From Odontocerum albicorne (Eukaryota; Arthropoda; Insecta; Trichoptera; Odontoceridae): a stretch of DNA of 64,000 nt. The notes beneath the pieces were generated by a model. That model was not told the origin of the DNA and ran no database searches. It saw only the letters and a program-made list of their open reading frames with translations. This document shows positions 30,636 to 42,130 of this stretch, piece after piece. The translations under genes were made by a program, and so were the position numbers. How positions within the stretch are numbered: position 1 is the first letter of the stretch; every line of letters starts with the position of its first letter. The DNA lies in the NCBI GenBank assembly GCA_949825065.1, contig OX463865.1, positions 21,623,115 to 21,687,114 of the forward strand. Direction: 5' to 3'.

Positions 30636-31896
30636 ACACATTGATCAATAAGTCCTGGGACTAACCAAGAGATGGCGCCTCTAATAACAAATCCATACCA
30701 TTCTCAGTTAGTACCAACCTTTAGAAGTTACGTGTCAAACTTTCATGACATTCCGACATTGAGTTAGTGGTTTTAGTGACGCTACTTTTGCTATTTTCAA
30801 AACAATGGAAAAAACCGAATTTCATGTGTTGATAAAACATTGCTTTTTAATGGGAAAAAATAACGTTCAAACTCAGCGATGGCTTGAAAAGTATTATCCG
30901 GGCTCTGCTCTGTCGAAAACAACCATTTGTCGATGGTATGATGATTTCAAACGCAGTCGTACAGACACAAATGATGCTGATCGCTCTGGTCGTCCAAATG
31001 AGGCTGTTACACCAGAAAACATTAAAAAAACCCTCAAAATTGTGATGGAAAATCGCAAAGTAAAGTTGCGTGAAATAGCTGACATCCTGAAGATATCATT
31101 TGGTAGTGTTTACACTATTGGTCATGAAAAAGCTTTTTTCGAAATGGGTGCCGCGTTTGCTCACAATGGAACAGAAACAACAACGCATCGATGATTCAGA
31201 GTGCTGTTTGTCACTGTTTACGCGAAATAAACAGGAGTTTTTGCGTCGGTATGTGACAATGGATGAAACTTGGATCCACCACTATACTCCGGAATCAAAT
31301 CGGCAGTCAGCTGAGTGGAGAGCAGCCAGTGAGTGTCGTCCGAAGCGACCAAAAACTCAACAGTCGGCCGGGAAGGTTATAGCTTCCGTATTTTGGGATG
31401 CGCATGCTATAATATTCATCGATCACCTTGAAAAGGGAAAAACCATCAATAGCGAATATTATATAGCGTTATTGGAGCGTTTGAAGGCAGAAATGGCAAA
31501 AAAACAGCCCCATATGAAGAAGAAAAAAGTTATTTTTCATCAGGACAATGTACCGTGTCACAAGTCGATGGTAACGATGGCCAAATTGCACGAGTTGAAC
31601 TTCGAATTGCTTCCGCACCGTATTCTCCAGATATGGCCCCCAGCGACTATTGGCTGTTCGCAGATCTCAAAAAGATGCTCATGGGAAAGAGATTTGGCTC
31701 CAATGAAGAAGTGATTGCCGAAACTAACGCCTATTTTGAAACCAAAGATAAATCGTTCTATACGGCTGGCATAGAAAAGTTAGGAAAGTGTTGGAATGAA
31801 TGTATCGCTCTTGAAGGAGACTATGTTGATGAATAAAGAAGAATTTTGGCAAACAAATGTTGTTTTAGTAGTCCCGGGACTTATTGATCGATGTGT
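30636..31896 (+). mobile_element. irritans-type mariner, full length (1261 bp), frameshifted
   Basis: The TIRs are ACACATTGATCAATAAGTCC at the left and ACACATCGATCAATAAGTCC (reverse complement) at the right, with TA at 30634-30635 and 31897-31898. The family is shared with the deleted copy at 55815-56780. Confidence 0.95.
30805..31836 (+). pseudogene. irritans-type mariner transposase, two frameshifts
   Basis: It starts MEKTEFHVLIKHCFLMGKNN and has HTH motifs SKTTICRWYDDFKR and LREIADILKISFGSVYTI. The frame changes near 31115 and again near 31615. The catalytic motifs YVTMDETWIHHY, FHQDNVPCHKS and MAPSDYWLF are all present and 34 residues separate the last two Asps (DD34D). The C-terminus IALEGDYVDE is typical. 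Only the two frameshifts prevent a product of about 345 residues, so decay is recent. Confidence 0.92.
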
Positions 31897-31899
31897 TAA

Positions 31900-33225
31900 G
31901 CTGTATGATAATTCATCCCATTAACAGCCCAAAAGTAGACCTTAAATCAAATATTACACCTTAATGAGGGAGTACCAGAAGGAGTCTCTAAATGACACGC
32001 TATCAATGCACGTGGGTGTTTCCTACCCTTTTCCGACTCCTTTCTGGATCGAGAGACAATGACTGACAGGGGAATATGAGCTCACCAGATACATAGTGAA
32101 AGCAATGCAATCAGTCCTCAGAAATATCCACCTTATTAGTGATCCTAATGTGCTTTTCCATTCATTTGATCCGCACAGATGATGTGGTCACGGTTGTAAT
32201 GCACACGCCTTGTATAGGTAGAGTTTCATTGATTCCCCGTTGTACTCATGTGGAATGGTCCAGACTGTTGGTCAAATTGTGAAAGAGTGTCGAAAATACA
32301 TTTCTTAATGGAGATCCATAAGGCTATTACTGAGGTATCATGGATGTGAAACCTGAAGATCCAACTGTGAGAGAGAAACCATGCGAGACAAGAAGAGCTC
32401 TCGGCATGCTTGTAGCTTTTAGTTATAAAGTGGTTGGATATCCGATAAAGATGAATGGTTAAACAAATAGGCTGATACCCTTATCAGTGTCGATTGCTGG
32501 GTTTTCAATGAATGCTTGTAGAGAAGAGCAGACAATAGACTATGTGGTGAACAAGTGTTCCCTTTTTGGATTGGGTGAAACCTTGAAGAGATTGCCTGTT
32601 TATCGATTATGCTATGATATGGTTGCGTAACTTAGAGATTTGTGCGAAGTGCCATATAAAAATTAATGGAAGCTCGATTTGACCAACCAGGTTTTCCGTG
32701 CGAAATTAACAAATATCAGATAGGAATATACCCTTAAGTGCAATAGACACAATTCAATATATCTTTTAATTTATTCTGATATTCGCACGGTAAATTTTGT
32801 GTCAAAATAGAGCATGTTTTTTATGATTACATTCCAACAATTGCAAAGTATTTTTGTGTTGTATCAAGTAAGCTTTAATGTTTATGACAAAACAATGCTG
32901 TGAAACATACGAAAAATTAAGATTCTATATAGCTGAGTAAACAAACGTTTATATTTGCAATATTTTATGTTTTTAATATAATTTTGAAAGATTTATTTAT
33001 TCAGTTTTAATTTACCGTAAAATAAGTAAAAAAAGTTGACGACTATAACCAGATACTGGAAGAAGTACTATGGAATAAATTATATGCCATAATCATTTGT
33101 CTCCATTACTGAACAAATAGGCTTACATTGTCATCTCCGGTGGCAGCAATGACAACTACCCTAATCCTGTACTTTGCAATGTGCCTTCTGTTGTGCTCAT
33201 CACACGTAATGAATATTAATTTATT
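31900..33225. other. Spacer, no feature recognised
   Basis: There are only short open frames. Base composition is slightly less AT-rich at 31950-32650, suggesting an old unrecognised insertion, but no motif supports a call. Confidence 0.4.
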
Positions 33226-33227
33226 CT

Positions 33228-33826
33228 TTCAAAAGTACAGTACAGGTTATCAATCACTCAAGTGCCAACAAAGGTGAAGTATTTTATTGTATTCTTTACA
33301 GATCATCTCTTGCGATGATTCACTCAGATAGGTGCCGTTCCACCTTTATGTCGTCTGAGAATGTACTATCTAAATAGCAATAGTGCAGTACAGGTTGTCA
33401 ATCACTCAAGTGCCAACAAAGGTGAAGTGTTTTACTGTGTTCTTTACAGATCATCTCTTGCGATGATTCACTCAGATAGGTATTCCACCTTTATGTCGTC
33501 TGAGAATGTACTATCTAAATAGCAATAGTACAGTACAGGTTGTCAATCACTCAAGTGCCAACAAAGGTGAAGTGTTTTACTGTGTTCTTTACAGATCATC
33601 TCTTGCGATGATTCACTCAGATAGGTATTCCACCTTTATGTCGTCTGAGAATGTACTATCTAAATAGCAATAGTACAGTACAGGTTGTCAATCACTCAAG
33701 TGCCAACAAAGGTGAAGTGTTTTACTGTGTTCTTTACAGATCATCTCTTGCGATGATTCACTCAGATAGGTATTCCACCTTTATGTCGTCTGAGAATGTA
33801 CTATTACTATCTAAATAGCAAAATTT
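33228..33826. repeat. 145-148-bp minisatellite, 4 copies
   Basis: Units start near 33240, 33388, 33533 and 33678 (GTACAGGTTGTCAATCACTC...). The first unit is 3 bp longer (GTGCCGTTCCACC versus GTATTCCACC). Each contains short dyads (ATCATCTCTTGCGATGAT). Later copies are almost identical, showing recent expansion. The last copy has a small ACTATT duplication. Confidence 0.95.
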
Positions 33827-34125
33827 TTCAACTCGTGATCTTTCATTGTTGATCCAAATATTTTCCTTTAAGTTGTTTCAACAACTGTGACTTTGGATTT
33901 TTCAAGATACATTCTCAGATCTTTTTCTTCACATTAAATCTTTAGTTCTTCTCCCTGGGTCTGACTTCTCATGCTGGATCTTTAGTCTGATTATATTTTT
34001 TAACTATTTCAAGTTTATTCTTTAGGGATATCTAAAGATAATTGAGATAAAATCTTACATAAATCCATTTTCAGATTGAAAATAATTTTTTAACAATAGA
34101 TTATTTTGTTATTGATTACATTAAT

Positions 34126-34372
34126 CCCTGCTACAAATGTTTCTGCCTCCTATCCCGAGGTTCTTCAGGCGGAATGATCATGGTTTGTCACGAGAACGGT
34201 GCTTAGGCCAGAATGGTGTTATGTTACATTGGAAATGTTTGCGGTTTATTATACGCCATAGGAAAGATGTAATACGACATCAGTCTGACCTAAGCACTGT
34301 TATCGTAACAAATCAGGATTATTCTGTCTGAAGAGAGCCTCGGGATAGGATGTAGAAACACGTGTAGCGGGG
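34126..34372. mobile_element. Foldback element, 247 bp, about 100-bp arms
   Basis: The left arm from CCCTGCTACAAATGTTTCTG pairs with the right arm ending CACGTGTAGCGGGG. Shared blocks are CCTATCCCGAGG, TCTTCAG, GTGCTTAGG and the start of ATGTTAC. The arms are imperfect (about 80% by eye). It has no coding capacity. A partial relative is at 17573-17760. Confidence 0.82.
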
Positions 34373-35265
34373 TGTACAGCATCGGTACAAAGACTGTAAA
34401 ATAGGTGGATGGCTATGGCTCAATCCTCGGAGATTCCGGTTTGCTTGCATTTTCGGTGTAGAGATTCCTCTTTGGAAGGTATAAGTTTGTCGAAATAAAA
34501 ACACAGTAGACGTTCCAGTAGATGAGAATGTATTTTTTCGATCCTTATGTGCATCCTATCGCTTATTGTAAGCCCATTTATTCGTCCGTGTATGCCGTCA
34601 CGGCTTGCTAATGCCATGCATACCACACACTTTCCGCGCGTATGGGCTGTCTGCTAATATAATTTATAGTTCACATTGGTGTGGCCACGCATAAGGAACA
34701 TTTTATTACAATAAGTACAGGTACGAGTATGCAGTAATAATTTTACAATGTTTACACAGGCAATGGCAATTATATAAATACAACTATTAGTCTATGTGAC
34801 GCATACGTCCGATACAGAAGGGATTCATGTAATAACTAAGTAATTTACTATCAAATATTCCAATATGAGGTTTCACAAAGTTAAAGTCGAATCCTTTGAT
34901 AAATAATAAATTTTATTGGTTTTGGTTTAACAATAAAATTAGAATTTTCATTTTGTATTATATTTGTACAGAAATGTGTTTTTCTGAGTATTATTAATTT
35001 ATGATGAATTGCTTTTTTAGTAAAAGAAATAATATAGACTGTGTGTACCATGTATTTGTATTAGATTTAAGGTAATATTTTATAAATAAAATCATGTGTT
35101 ATGAAGATCTTTTTCAAAATATCCCTTTCAAAATATCGTTAATGTTCCTACAAGGCCCAATTAACGTTTTACTTGTTTTCTAAAGACTTGTATACATTTT
35201 TTTTTCATTAATTTAATTTGAAGTATGAAATACCCATTTGCTATTTCGTAGTAGTCAGTTGATCC
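34373..35265. other. Spacer, no feature recognised
   Basis: AT-rich with no convincing coding frame. TACGAGTA occurs at 34722. A TA dinucleotide run begins at about 35272. Confidence 0.5.
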
Positions 35266-35289
35266 AGGTTAATATATATATATATATAC

Positions 35290-35830
35290 ACATACCATCA
35301 CGCCATCTCCCTGTCGAGTAGGTAGAGAAGAAAGTGTGCTAGATGTTATTATATACATACATACATCTTTCGCTTCTATATCCATACACCTTCTCATACA
35401 TACTCTGACTTTTTATGTTTCCTTTCAAAATATCATTTACTAGATCCAACCATATTTTCTTTGGTTTTATTCTTCCGCACTTTCTATTCACATTTGCACT
35501 ATATATTTGTTTTGTTAGTCTTTCTTTTATTTATTTGTTCCACATGCCCAAACCATTTCAGAGTGCTCTTCTTCATTTTAATCAACACATCGGCCTTAAG
35601 TAGTTCACATTCATCCTTAATAACATTATTATATATTCGTTCATAAATTATCACCCCTTGTATTCTTCTCAGTGTACCATTTCTACAGCTTTTATTCAGC
35701 TCCTTTTAGTCTTTTTCCATGTCCACATTTAACTCCCATACGTCAAAGTCTGTACTAAAATACTCTTGTGGGCGGTCATCTTAACAGATTTTGATATTGG
35801 CAATTAACTAGGTTGATAACTAGGTTGATA
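35290..35830 (-). mobile_element. LINE 3' end, same family as 23315-23950
   Basis: Reading the minus strand, counterparts of LKMKKSTLKWFGHVEQINK, RLTKQIYSANVNRKCGRIK and the downstream MRRCID region appear between 35700 and 35370. A 3' UTR follows and ends in a TA run (35272-35288). Decayed. Confidence 0.65.
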
Positions 35831-35882
35831 TTTTAAAAACACATTACAAGACCTTACTGGAAACTTTTGTCAAGGAGATATA

Positions 35883-37184
35883 TCAGGTCTGTAAATATGA
35901 AACCGGATTTTTTTTATAGAAAATACACATTTATTGTATGAAAATGGTAAAAAATATTTTATTCAAAGTATTTCCCATCGCTAGCTACACATTTTTCCCA
36001 TCTCTCTGGCAATTTGTGGATGCCACGCCAAAAAAATTCTTGCTCTTTTGAGGCAAACCAATCATCGAGCCATTTTCGTAAGAAGTGAAGCGCTACACAG
36101 CAAGTGTGTGTCCCATCGATGCAAATAAGTAGTAATCGGATGGAGCCAAGTCTGGTGAGTAAGCCGCATGCGAAAGTATTTGCCAACTAAACTCCTCAAT
36201 CGTTTCCTTGACCGGTTTTGCTGTGTGCGATGGTGCATTATCATGAAGCAAAATCACTTTGTCTTCATGAAGCAAAATCACTTTCTCAAGCAAAACCTCT
36301 TTTGATATTCTGGTCTTTTTTCACGCAATGCTTGGTTCAAATCCATCATTTGTTGTCGGTAGCGTTCAGTATTAACGGTTTCGCAAGGTTTTAGCAGCTC
36401 ATAATAGATAACACCCTTCTAATCCCACCAAACACAGAGCATTGTCTTCCGTCCATAGCGATTTGGCCTTGCAGTCGATGTCGCTAGTTTGCTTGGAGTT
36501 ACCCATGATCTTTTACTCTTAGGATTCTCGAAATATATCCATTTTTCATTGCCAGTCACAATTCGATGGAGAAATGATTTTCTTTTGTACCTGGCGAGCA
36601 GCATTTCGCAAGTGGTTTTTCGGTTTTCCTGCTGTCTTTCATTTAGTTCATGTGGAACCAATTTTCCCACCTTCTGGATCTACCATGGCTTTCAAATGTA
36701 TGGAGACGGCTTCTCGTGTCACATTGAATTGATCCACGAGTTGTTGTTGCGTTTGAGCGTCATCCTCATCCAACAATGCTCGCAATTCGGCATCTTCAAA
36801 CTTTCTTGGTGGTTTTTCACGTTCTTCGTTTCTCACGTCAAAATCGCCACTTTTGAATTTTTTTAACCACTCCAAGCACTGTGATTTACCAAGAGAATGC
36901 TCACCGTAAGCTTCGATAAGCATTCGATGCGATTCTGCAGCAGTTTTCTTCAAATGATAACAGAAAATCAATGCTGTCCGCGAATCGTAGTTTTCAGGCA
37001 CAAAAACAGACATGTTCAATGCTATGAAAACATATGTAGTTGTATTGAACTTGTATTGCTGTGAGTAAAGAGTCTGACAAATGTAAACACAAGAAAAAGG
37101 CGCCAATGACGCGGCTTGACAGTCACTGCATTGACAACTAGAGCCATCTATGAGTAAATTCCGGTTTCATATTTACAGACCTGA
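35883..37184 (-). mobile_element. Mos1-type mariner, full-length ends (1302 bp)
   Basis: The ends are TCAGGTCTGTAAATATGAAA at 35883 and TCAGGTCTGTAAATATGAAA reverse complemented at 37184, identical over 20 bp, with TA at 35881-35882 and 37185-37186. It is the best-preserved of the three family members in this window (see 1-178 and 9062-10333). Confidence 0.95.
35959..37013 (-). pseudogene. Mos1-type mariner transposase, frameshifted
   Basis: It starts MSVFVPENYDSRTALIFCYH at 37013. The paired-like DNA-binding region is intact to KAMVDPEGGK, then a frame change near 36660 leads to KLVPHELNERQQENRKTTCE. The first catalytic motif reads VTGNEKWIY, with Asn in place of the catalytic Asp. A stop follows WWD. 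Around the second Asp there is a small tandem duplication (KVILLHEDKVILLHDNAPSH). LAPSDYYLF and LPERWEKCVASDGKYFE remain. It cannot be active. Confidence 0.92.
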
Positions 37185-37638
37185 TAAATGAGGTCTTTGT
37201 TCAGCACTGGAATGAATACATCCCTCAATTACTTGAAAGTGAGATGTCATCGAAGTGCTCATGTATTGTCATTTCTATATAATGTTCTTAGCTGACCCGC
37301 TGCTCTCTCATATCTCGTCGAAAATGTTCAACGACTTTCCACACTATGCTACAGCAGAGATTGCCTTTTTGCTTTTTCAGTTCACTGCTCTTCATTTTTC
37401 ATATCTATGTTGCTAAACTCTGGAACTAGCCTACTACCCCACCTGTAACCTGGGGATAGCCAAAATATATTAGATACATTTAAATAAAAAAGATTACCGT
37501 GAGAATGTTAAAAATTAATATTCTGTTTTATCCAGAAAAGCTGTTAAAATATTATTTCCCGTCACATCTACTTATTTGTGAGAAATTGTAATACTCGAAC
37601 TGTAATAAAAAGCAAGGCCAGCTTGAATGTTCATCTTA

Positions 37639-38911
37639 GGTAAAGCGAAAAGAAATGTCAATTTTCCTTTGGCGTCACGTTGAAACAAGTTTGACACCAG
37701 TTAACGTTGGGTTAATACGCCGTGGTTGGTATCGTTTTGAAGCTCTATTAATATCCTTTCTGTTTTGATATTTTTTTTTGGTTTTTGTCCATAGTACAAA
37801 AATGCAAAAGCCAGAGATTGAAGAGACACATTTGCGGTATTTTATGCTGTTTTTATTCGATAAAGGATTCAAGTCAAAATAAGCTACCCAGACCATCTGC
37901 GATATTTATGGAGACATCTTGAATCCTCGAAAGTGCCATAGATGGTTTCAAAAGTTTGAAAGTTGTGAAATGGAATCAAAGGACAAACCAAAATCAGGAA
38001 GACCTCTTAAAATCGATGATGGCACTTTAAACTCATTAGTGGGGTCCGATCCGCGTAAAACCATCAAGGAATTGTCACAAGATATCGGTTGTCCATGATC
38101 AACAGTGAAGAATTATTTGAAAAGGCTCGGAAAATAAAATAGACTAGGAATTTGGGAGCCGCACGAACTTTCTCCAACGGCCATGGAACAACGAATAACA
38201 ATCTGTTCATCTTCACTCTCCAGATATGAAACTGATCCGTTTGTTAGAAGAATTGTTACTGTGGATGAGAAGTGGGTCCTTTACACAATCCGAGGAGAAA
38301 AAAAAAAAAAACAATGGCTTTCGACGAATCAGGTACATGTGTCTACCCCTCAGCCGACATTGACTCTGAAAAAGGTTTCCCTTTGTGTTTGGTGGGATAT
38401 TTTGGGAGTAATTCATTATGAATTACTAAAACCTGGTCAGACTTTTACAGCAGATGTGTATTGTGCCCAATTAGAAAGATTAAAGGCAGAACTGCTTAAA
38501 AACGATCAGTTTTAGTAAACAATCAGAGACGAATTCTACAACATGATAATGCAAGACCACACGCAGCAAGGATTACGCAGGACAAAATAAGAGAGCTAGA
38601 TTTAGAAGTTCTGCAACATCCACCATATTCACCTGATATTGCACCTTTGGATTACCATCTTTTTAAGTCGATGGAACATTAGCTTCGAGATAAAAAAATT
38701 ACGAATGTCGAACAAGTCCGAAATCACTTGGAGTCATATTTTACCAAAAACCGCCAGAATTATACGAATAAGTTATTGAAAAACTGCCAATTCTATGGAG
38801 GAACATCACCGGTAACAACGATAATTGTTTAACGGAATAATATTGTATAGTTTTTGTTTAAATCAATTTTTTGTCGCATCAAAAAATATTGCCATTTCTT
38901 TCTGCTTTACC
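37639..38911 (+). mobile_element. Mariner, full length (1273 bp), multiple stops
   Basis: The ends are GGTAAAGCGAAAAGAAATG at 37639 and GGTAAAGCAGAAAGAAATGG reverse complemented at 38911, each flanked by TA. The transposase starts at 37802 (MQKPEIEETHLRYFMLFLFD) and runs in one frame with about six stop codons: IWEPHELSPTAMEQRI, RRIVTVDEKWVLY, LQHDNARPHAARI and APLDYHLF. DD34D residues are all kept. Only substitutions, and no frameshift seen, have killed it. Confidence 0.92.
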
Positions 38912-38936
38912 TAATAGAAGCAGATATAAGGGTATA

Positions 38937-39872
38937 CGAGGCGTATCCAGAAAGTAAGTGTACTGAGGCTCTCACGACCGGATGGATTTTATTTTTCGAC
39001 ATGTTGGCTACACTTCCGTGTAGCCTGACCCTTCCCCTCCGCAATGAGACCGGTTCGAGGTCAGTACGTTGAGAAGTGTCGACGCGATAACACGTTTCGT
39101 GAAAAATGTAAATCTAATCTCCCGCCAAGTGCGAAATACGCGGCGTCATCCGTTATCTCGTTTGGAAGGGAAAACCTCCGGTTGAGGTTTATAATGAGGT
39201 GAAAACTGCATATGGTGATAAAGCTATGAATCGTACAAGTGGTGTCGCGGGTTTAAAAATGGTCATACGTCTGTGCATGATGATCAGAGAAGCGGAAGAC
39301 CTTCAATTGTGACTGACGAAATTGTGTTTTGGGACTGTCAAGGCATAATTTTAATTGAATATATGCCTCAAGGGGAGACCATCAACTCTGTAAGATACTG
39401 TGGGACCCTAAAAAAATTGCGGAGGACGATTCAGAACAAGAGAGGCATGCTGACAAAGGGAGTCTGCCTGCTGCACGACAATGCCAGACCACACACGGCC
39501 AACACCACGAAGGAACTGCTCGCCTCCTTTAAATGGTATGTCCTGAACCATCCCGCGCATTCCCTTGACCGAGCACCTTCAGATTACTATCTCTTTACCT
39601 CCCTGAAGCTGCACATGGGTGGAAAAAGGTTTTCAACCGACGAGGCGGTAAAGGAGGAGGTGGAGAAGTGGACGGAGGCGTTGGCGGGAAACTACTTCGA
39701 GGAAGGCATCAAAAAGCTGATACCCCGCTTCACCACCTGCATTGAGAGGAATGGCGACTATGTCGAAAAATAGCTTACATATGTACTACGGTAACCACGT
39801 AATTTTTTTGTTTAAATAAAAAAAATTGTAACCTACAAAAATTCAGTACACTTACTTTCTGGACTTATCTAG
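38937..39872 (+). mobile_element. Internally deleted mariner, copy 2 (936 bp)
   Basis: It has the same ends and internal junction as 10629-11544, with TA at 38935-38936 and 39873-39874. An open frame of 166 residues (39273-39773) runs from RSGRPSIVTDEIV straight into FWDCQGIILIEYMPQGETIN, LLHDNARPHTANTTKELLAS and APSDYYLF to the C-terminus NGDYVEK. The segment with the first catalytic Asp is missing, so any product would be catalytically dead. It begins 26 bp after the end of the preceding mariner. Confidence 0.9.
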
Positions 39873-40017
39873 TACATTGCAACGATTGATACAAATATGG
39901 AATTGATTTTTTCGAAGATTCATCCTTAAATTTACCACGAATTGTAAATAAACTATTTCATCTTACTCTTACCTGAAAAAATAAGCAAAGAAAATCGTAT
40001 TTCTGTTTTTCACGTAC

Positions 40018-40097
40018 GTAGGGGTCGCATAAGGATTATACTGCAAATAGGGGGTAGAAGGTGAAAAAGGGTTGCGTACCACTGCTCTAAGGTATCT
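40018..40097. mobile_element. Possible hAT terminus remnant
   Basis: GTAGGGGTCGCATAAGG...AAAAGGGTTGCGTACCACTG resembles the GGGGTCGC and GGTTGAGAACCACTG ends common in hAT elements. Only about 80 bp remain and no duplication was identified. Confidence 0.35.
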
Positions 40098-40400
40098 CAT
40101 TTGTTTTTGCTTTTGGTCTTGTCTGCTCTGTCAAGATTTAAGTGATATGCCTATGTGTAAGTGTTGGTAGGTAAACTGAATTGAAAATGTGTATCTTGGT
40201 CTTTTCTTTTCTCACCACCTAATGATAGAGATAGCAATAGTCTACAGGCGACCCCGGTCTTATATCCAGTAAATTAGACTTGAAGGTATTTGGACTTGTA
40301 AAATAATCAATATGTATCGGAGTGTTGGTTCTTCCTATTATGACAACTCAGTACTACAGCTTAGCAAACTTATAATTAACAAAAGATTAGTACTTAACAT

Positions 40401-40908
40401 ATAAAGGGTCTTTCAAATTGAGTGTTTTTTTTAATTCTTGAATAAAACACACAATTTGCTTTGATTTCAAAAAACTTTTTATTGGTCATTATAATGTATG
40501 GCATTTAAACACAAAAAATAATATCCGCCAAATGTCCACCTCTTGCAGCTCCATAGATGTCCACTCTTTTGCGGTTCTAATTCACCAATAATGTGAATAA
40601 TTTCATCCTTCAGCTCAGGAATTGATCGGGGGTCATTCTTATAGACCTGGCTTTTCACATAGCCTCAGAGAAAATAGTCCAACGGTGTCAGATCACATGA
40701 TCTTGGTGGGCAATTAACATCACCGTTTCCGGAGATTACAATACATAAAATAATTCAACAATTTGAACACGTTGTTGTATACGACTCCATTTTTATAAAT
40801 GTCATACATTACACTTCTCAAATGTCACAAGACCCAGGCAAGTTTGCGACGCCATCTGTGTTTTATCCAAGAATAAAAAAAAACGCTCAATTTAAAAGAC
40901 CCTTTATA
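40401..40908 (-). mobile_element. Short Tc1/mariner-superfamily element, internally deleted
   Basis: The ends share ATATAAAGGGTCTTTYAAATTGAGYGTTTT (about 40-bp inverted repeat). The minus strand keeps DLTPLDYFL-GYVKSQVYKN and IPELKDEIIHIIGEL, a DDE-domain end of the IS630/Tc1/mariner type with a stop after FL. The first part of the transposase is gone. About 0.5 kb. Confidence 0.8.
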
Positions 40909-41255
40909 TCCAAACATTATTTTATTTATGCACACCATTAACAAATGATTCCACAAAACTAAGTTTTTCATTATTGAAACAATTAAAAACATATTTAAGA
41001 TCCACACTAAAGCAAAACTGATTAAACGCATTAGTCATATTATCAATATAATCAGACATGACAGTGAATATGAACCTTAATGACATCGTAGATACATTTG
41101 ATGAGAAGAAAGCAAGATATAAACTGTAGTATTGTGTAACACGAAATATATAATTATCTATGGTCATCATCTGAAAGTCCGAGGGTAAGCATTTTTTAAA
41201 TTACGGATTAAGTTGCAAACTGCTTAGAGGTCCGTCTATACAAACACAGCACTGT

Positions 41256-41305
41256 ACAGTACCCGGCGGTAAGTAATACACATCGGTCTTAAGAAAGAGA
41301 CTTTT
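41256..41305. mobile_element. Single MITE arm
   Basis: TACAGTACCCGGCGGTAAGT then ATACACATCGG and CTTAAGAAAGAGAC match the terminal repeat of the MITE at 56783-57035. The rest of the element is absent. Confidence 0.75.
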
Positions 41306-41553
41306 TTTTTGTAAGTGGTTCTAAACAGCAACAAACAATTGCCTTTTGAATATATTTAAAATAAACTTGAAATGTTTATTTGTAAGTTCGATAATTTTTG
41401 CAAATATGCATCCAACCGATATCCTTAGCTCAATCTTCAGTTTCATGATAAACTTTGTAATAAGAGGTTTAGGTTTGGGTTTGAATTAAAATACTTATCA
41501 CATCAATCTTGTTTTACTTTCATTCTTCTAACAAACTGTTTCTTAACCTTTTT

Positions 41554-41677
41554 GAGCCGTGACCCAGATTGAGGTATTAGTTTTGAGCTGTGACCCAGAT
41601 TGAGCTATTAGTTTTGAGCTGTGACCCAGATTGAGGTATTAGTTTTGACCTGTGACCCAGATTGAGGTATTAGTTTT
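41554..41677. repeat. 31-bp tandem repeat, 4 copies
   Basis: The unit is GAGCTGTGACCCAGATTGAG plus GTATTAGTTTT, with single substitutions among copies. It amplifies the subterminal part of the putative hAT-like element. Confidence 0.93.
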
Positions 41678-41814
41678 GGTATCGCAATCCTAGTAAAGAT
41701 GAAGTAAATAACACATACAGATAACACAAAATACATTACTTATATTGGTAACAACATTAAATCTTGGCGTTATATTGTAAAGGCTGCACACCTTATATGT
41801 TATTATAAAATATT

Positions 41815-42130
41815 ATTATTGTAATTGGTTTAGTAAAACACTGTTTTTTCCATTTAAGATAAATGGAAAAACACTGTTTTAGTAAATCAATTGTAATGTA
41901 TTTTAAACCTCCACAGTATTAACGCCTTAACTATAAATAATATATAAAATATTGTCAACAAACGACACTTGTTTGTGCTCCCTGATGATGAGGTGAAAAC
42001 CTAGAAATCGGTAGGGTTATACCGTTATCTTAAGTGGAAAAATCACTGTTTTAGTAAACCAATTGAAATGTCTAAACCTCCAGTGTTAACGCCTTAACTA
42101 TAAATAATATATATAATATTGTTGTTGAAC
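41815..42130 (+). mobile_element. PLE terminal repeats (tandem and inverted copies)
   Basis: It contains an inverted pair around 41828-41890 (TTTAGTAAAACACTG.../...CAGTGTTTTACTAAA type), then CTGATGATGAGGTGAAAACC and ATCGGTAGGGTTATACCG near 41983-42032. There are two copies of the AACGCCTTAACTATAAATAA tail (about 41920 and 42090). No coding region; these are termini only. Confidence 0.75.
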
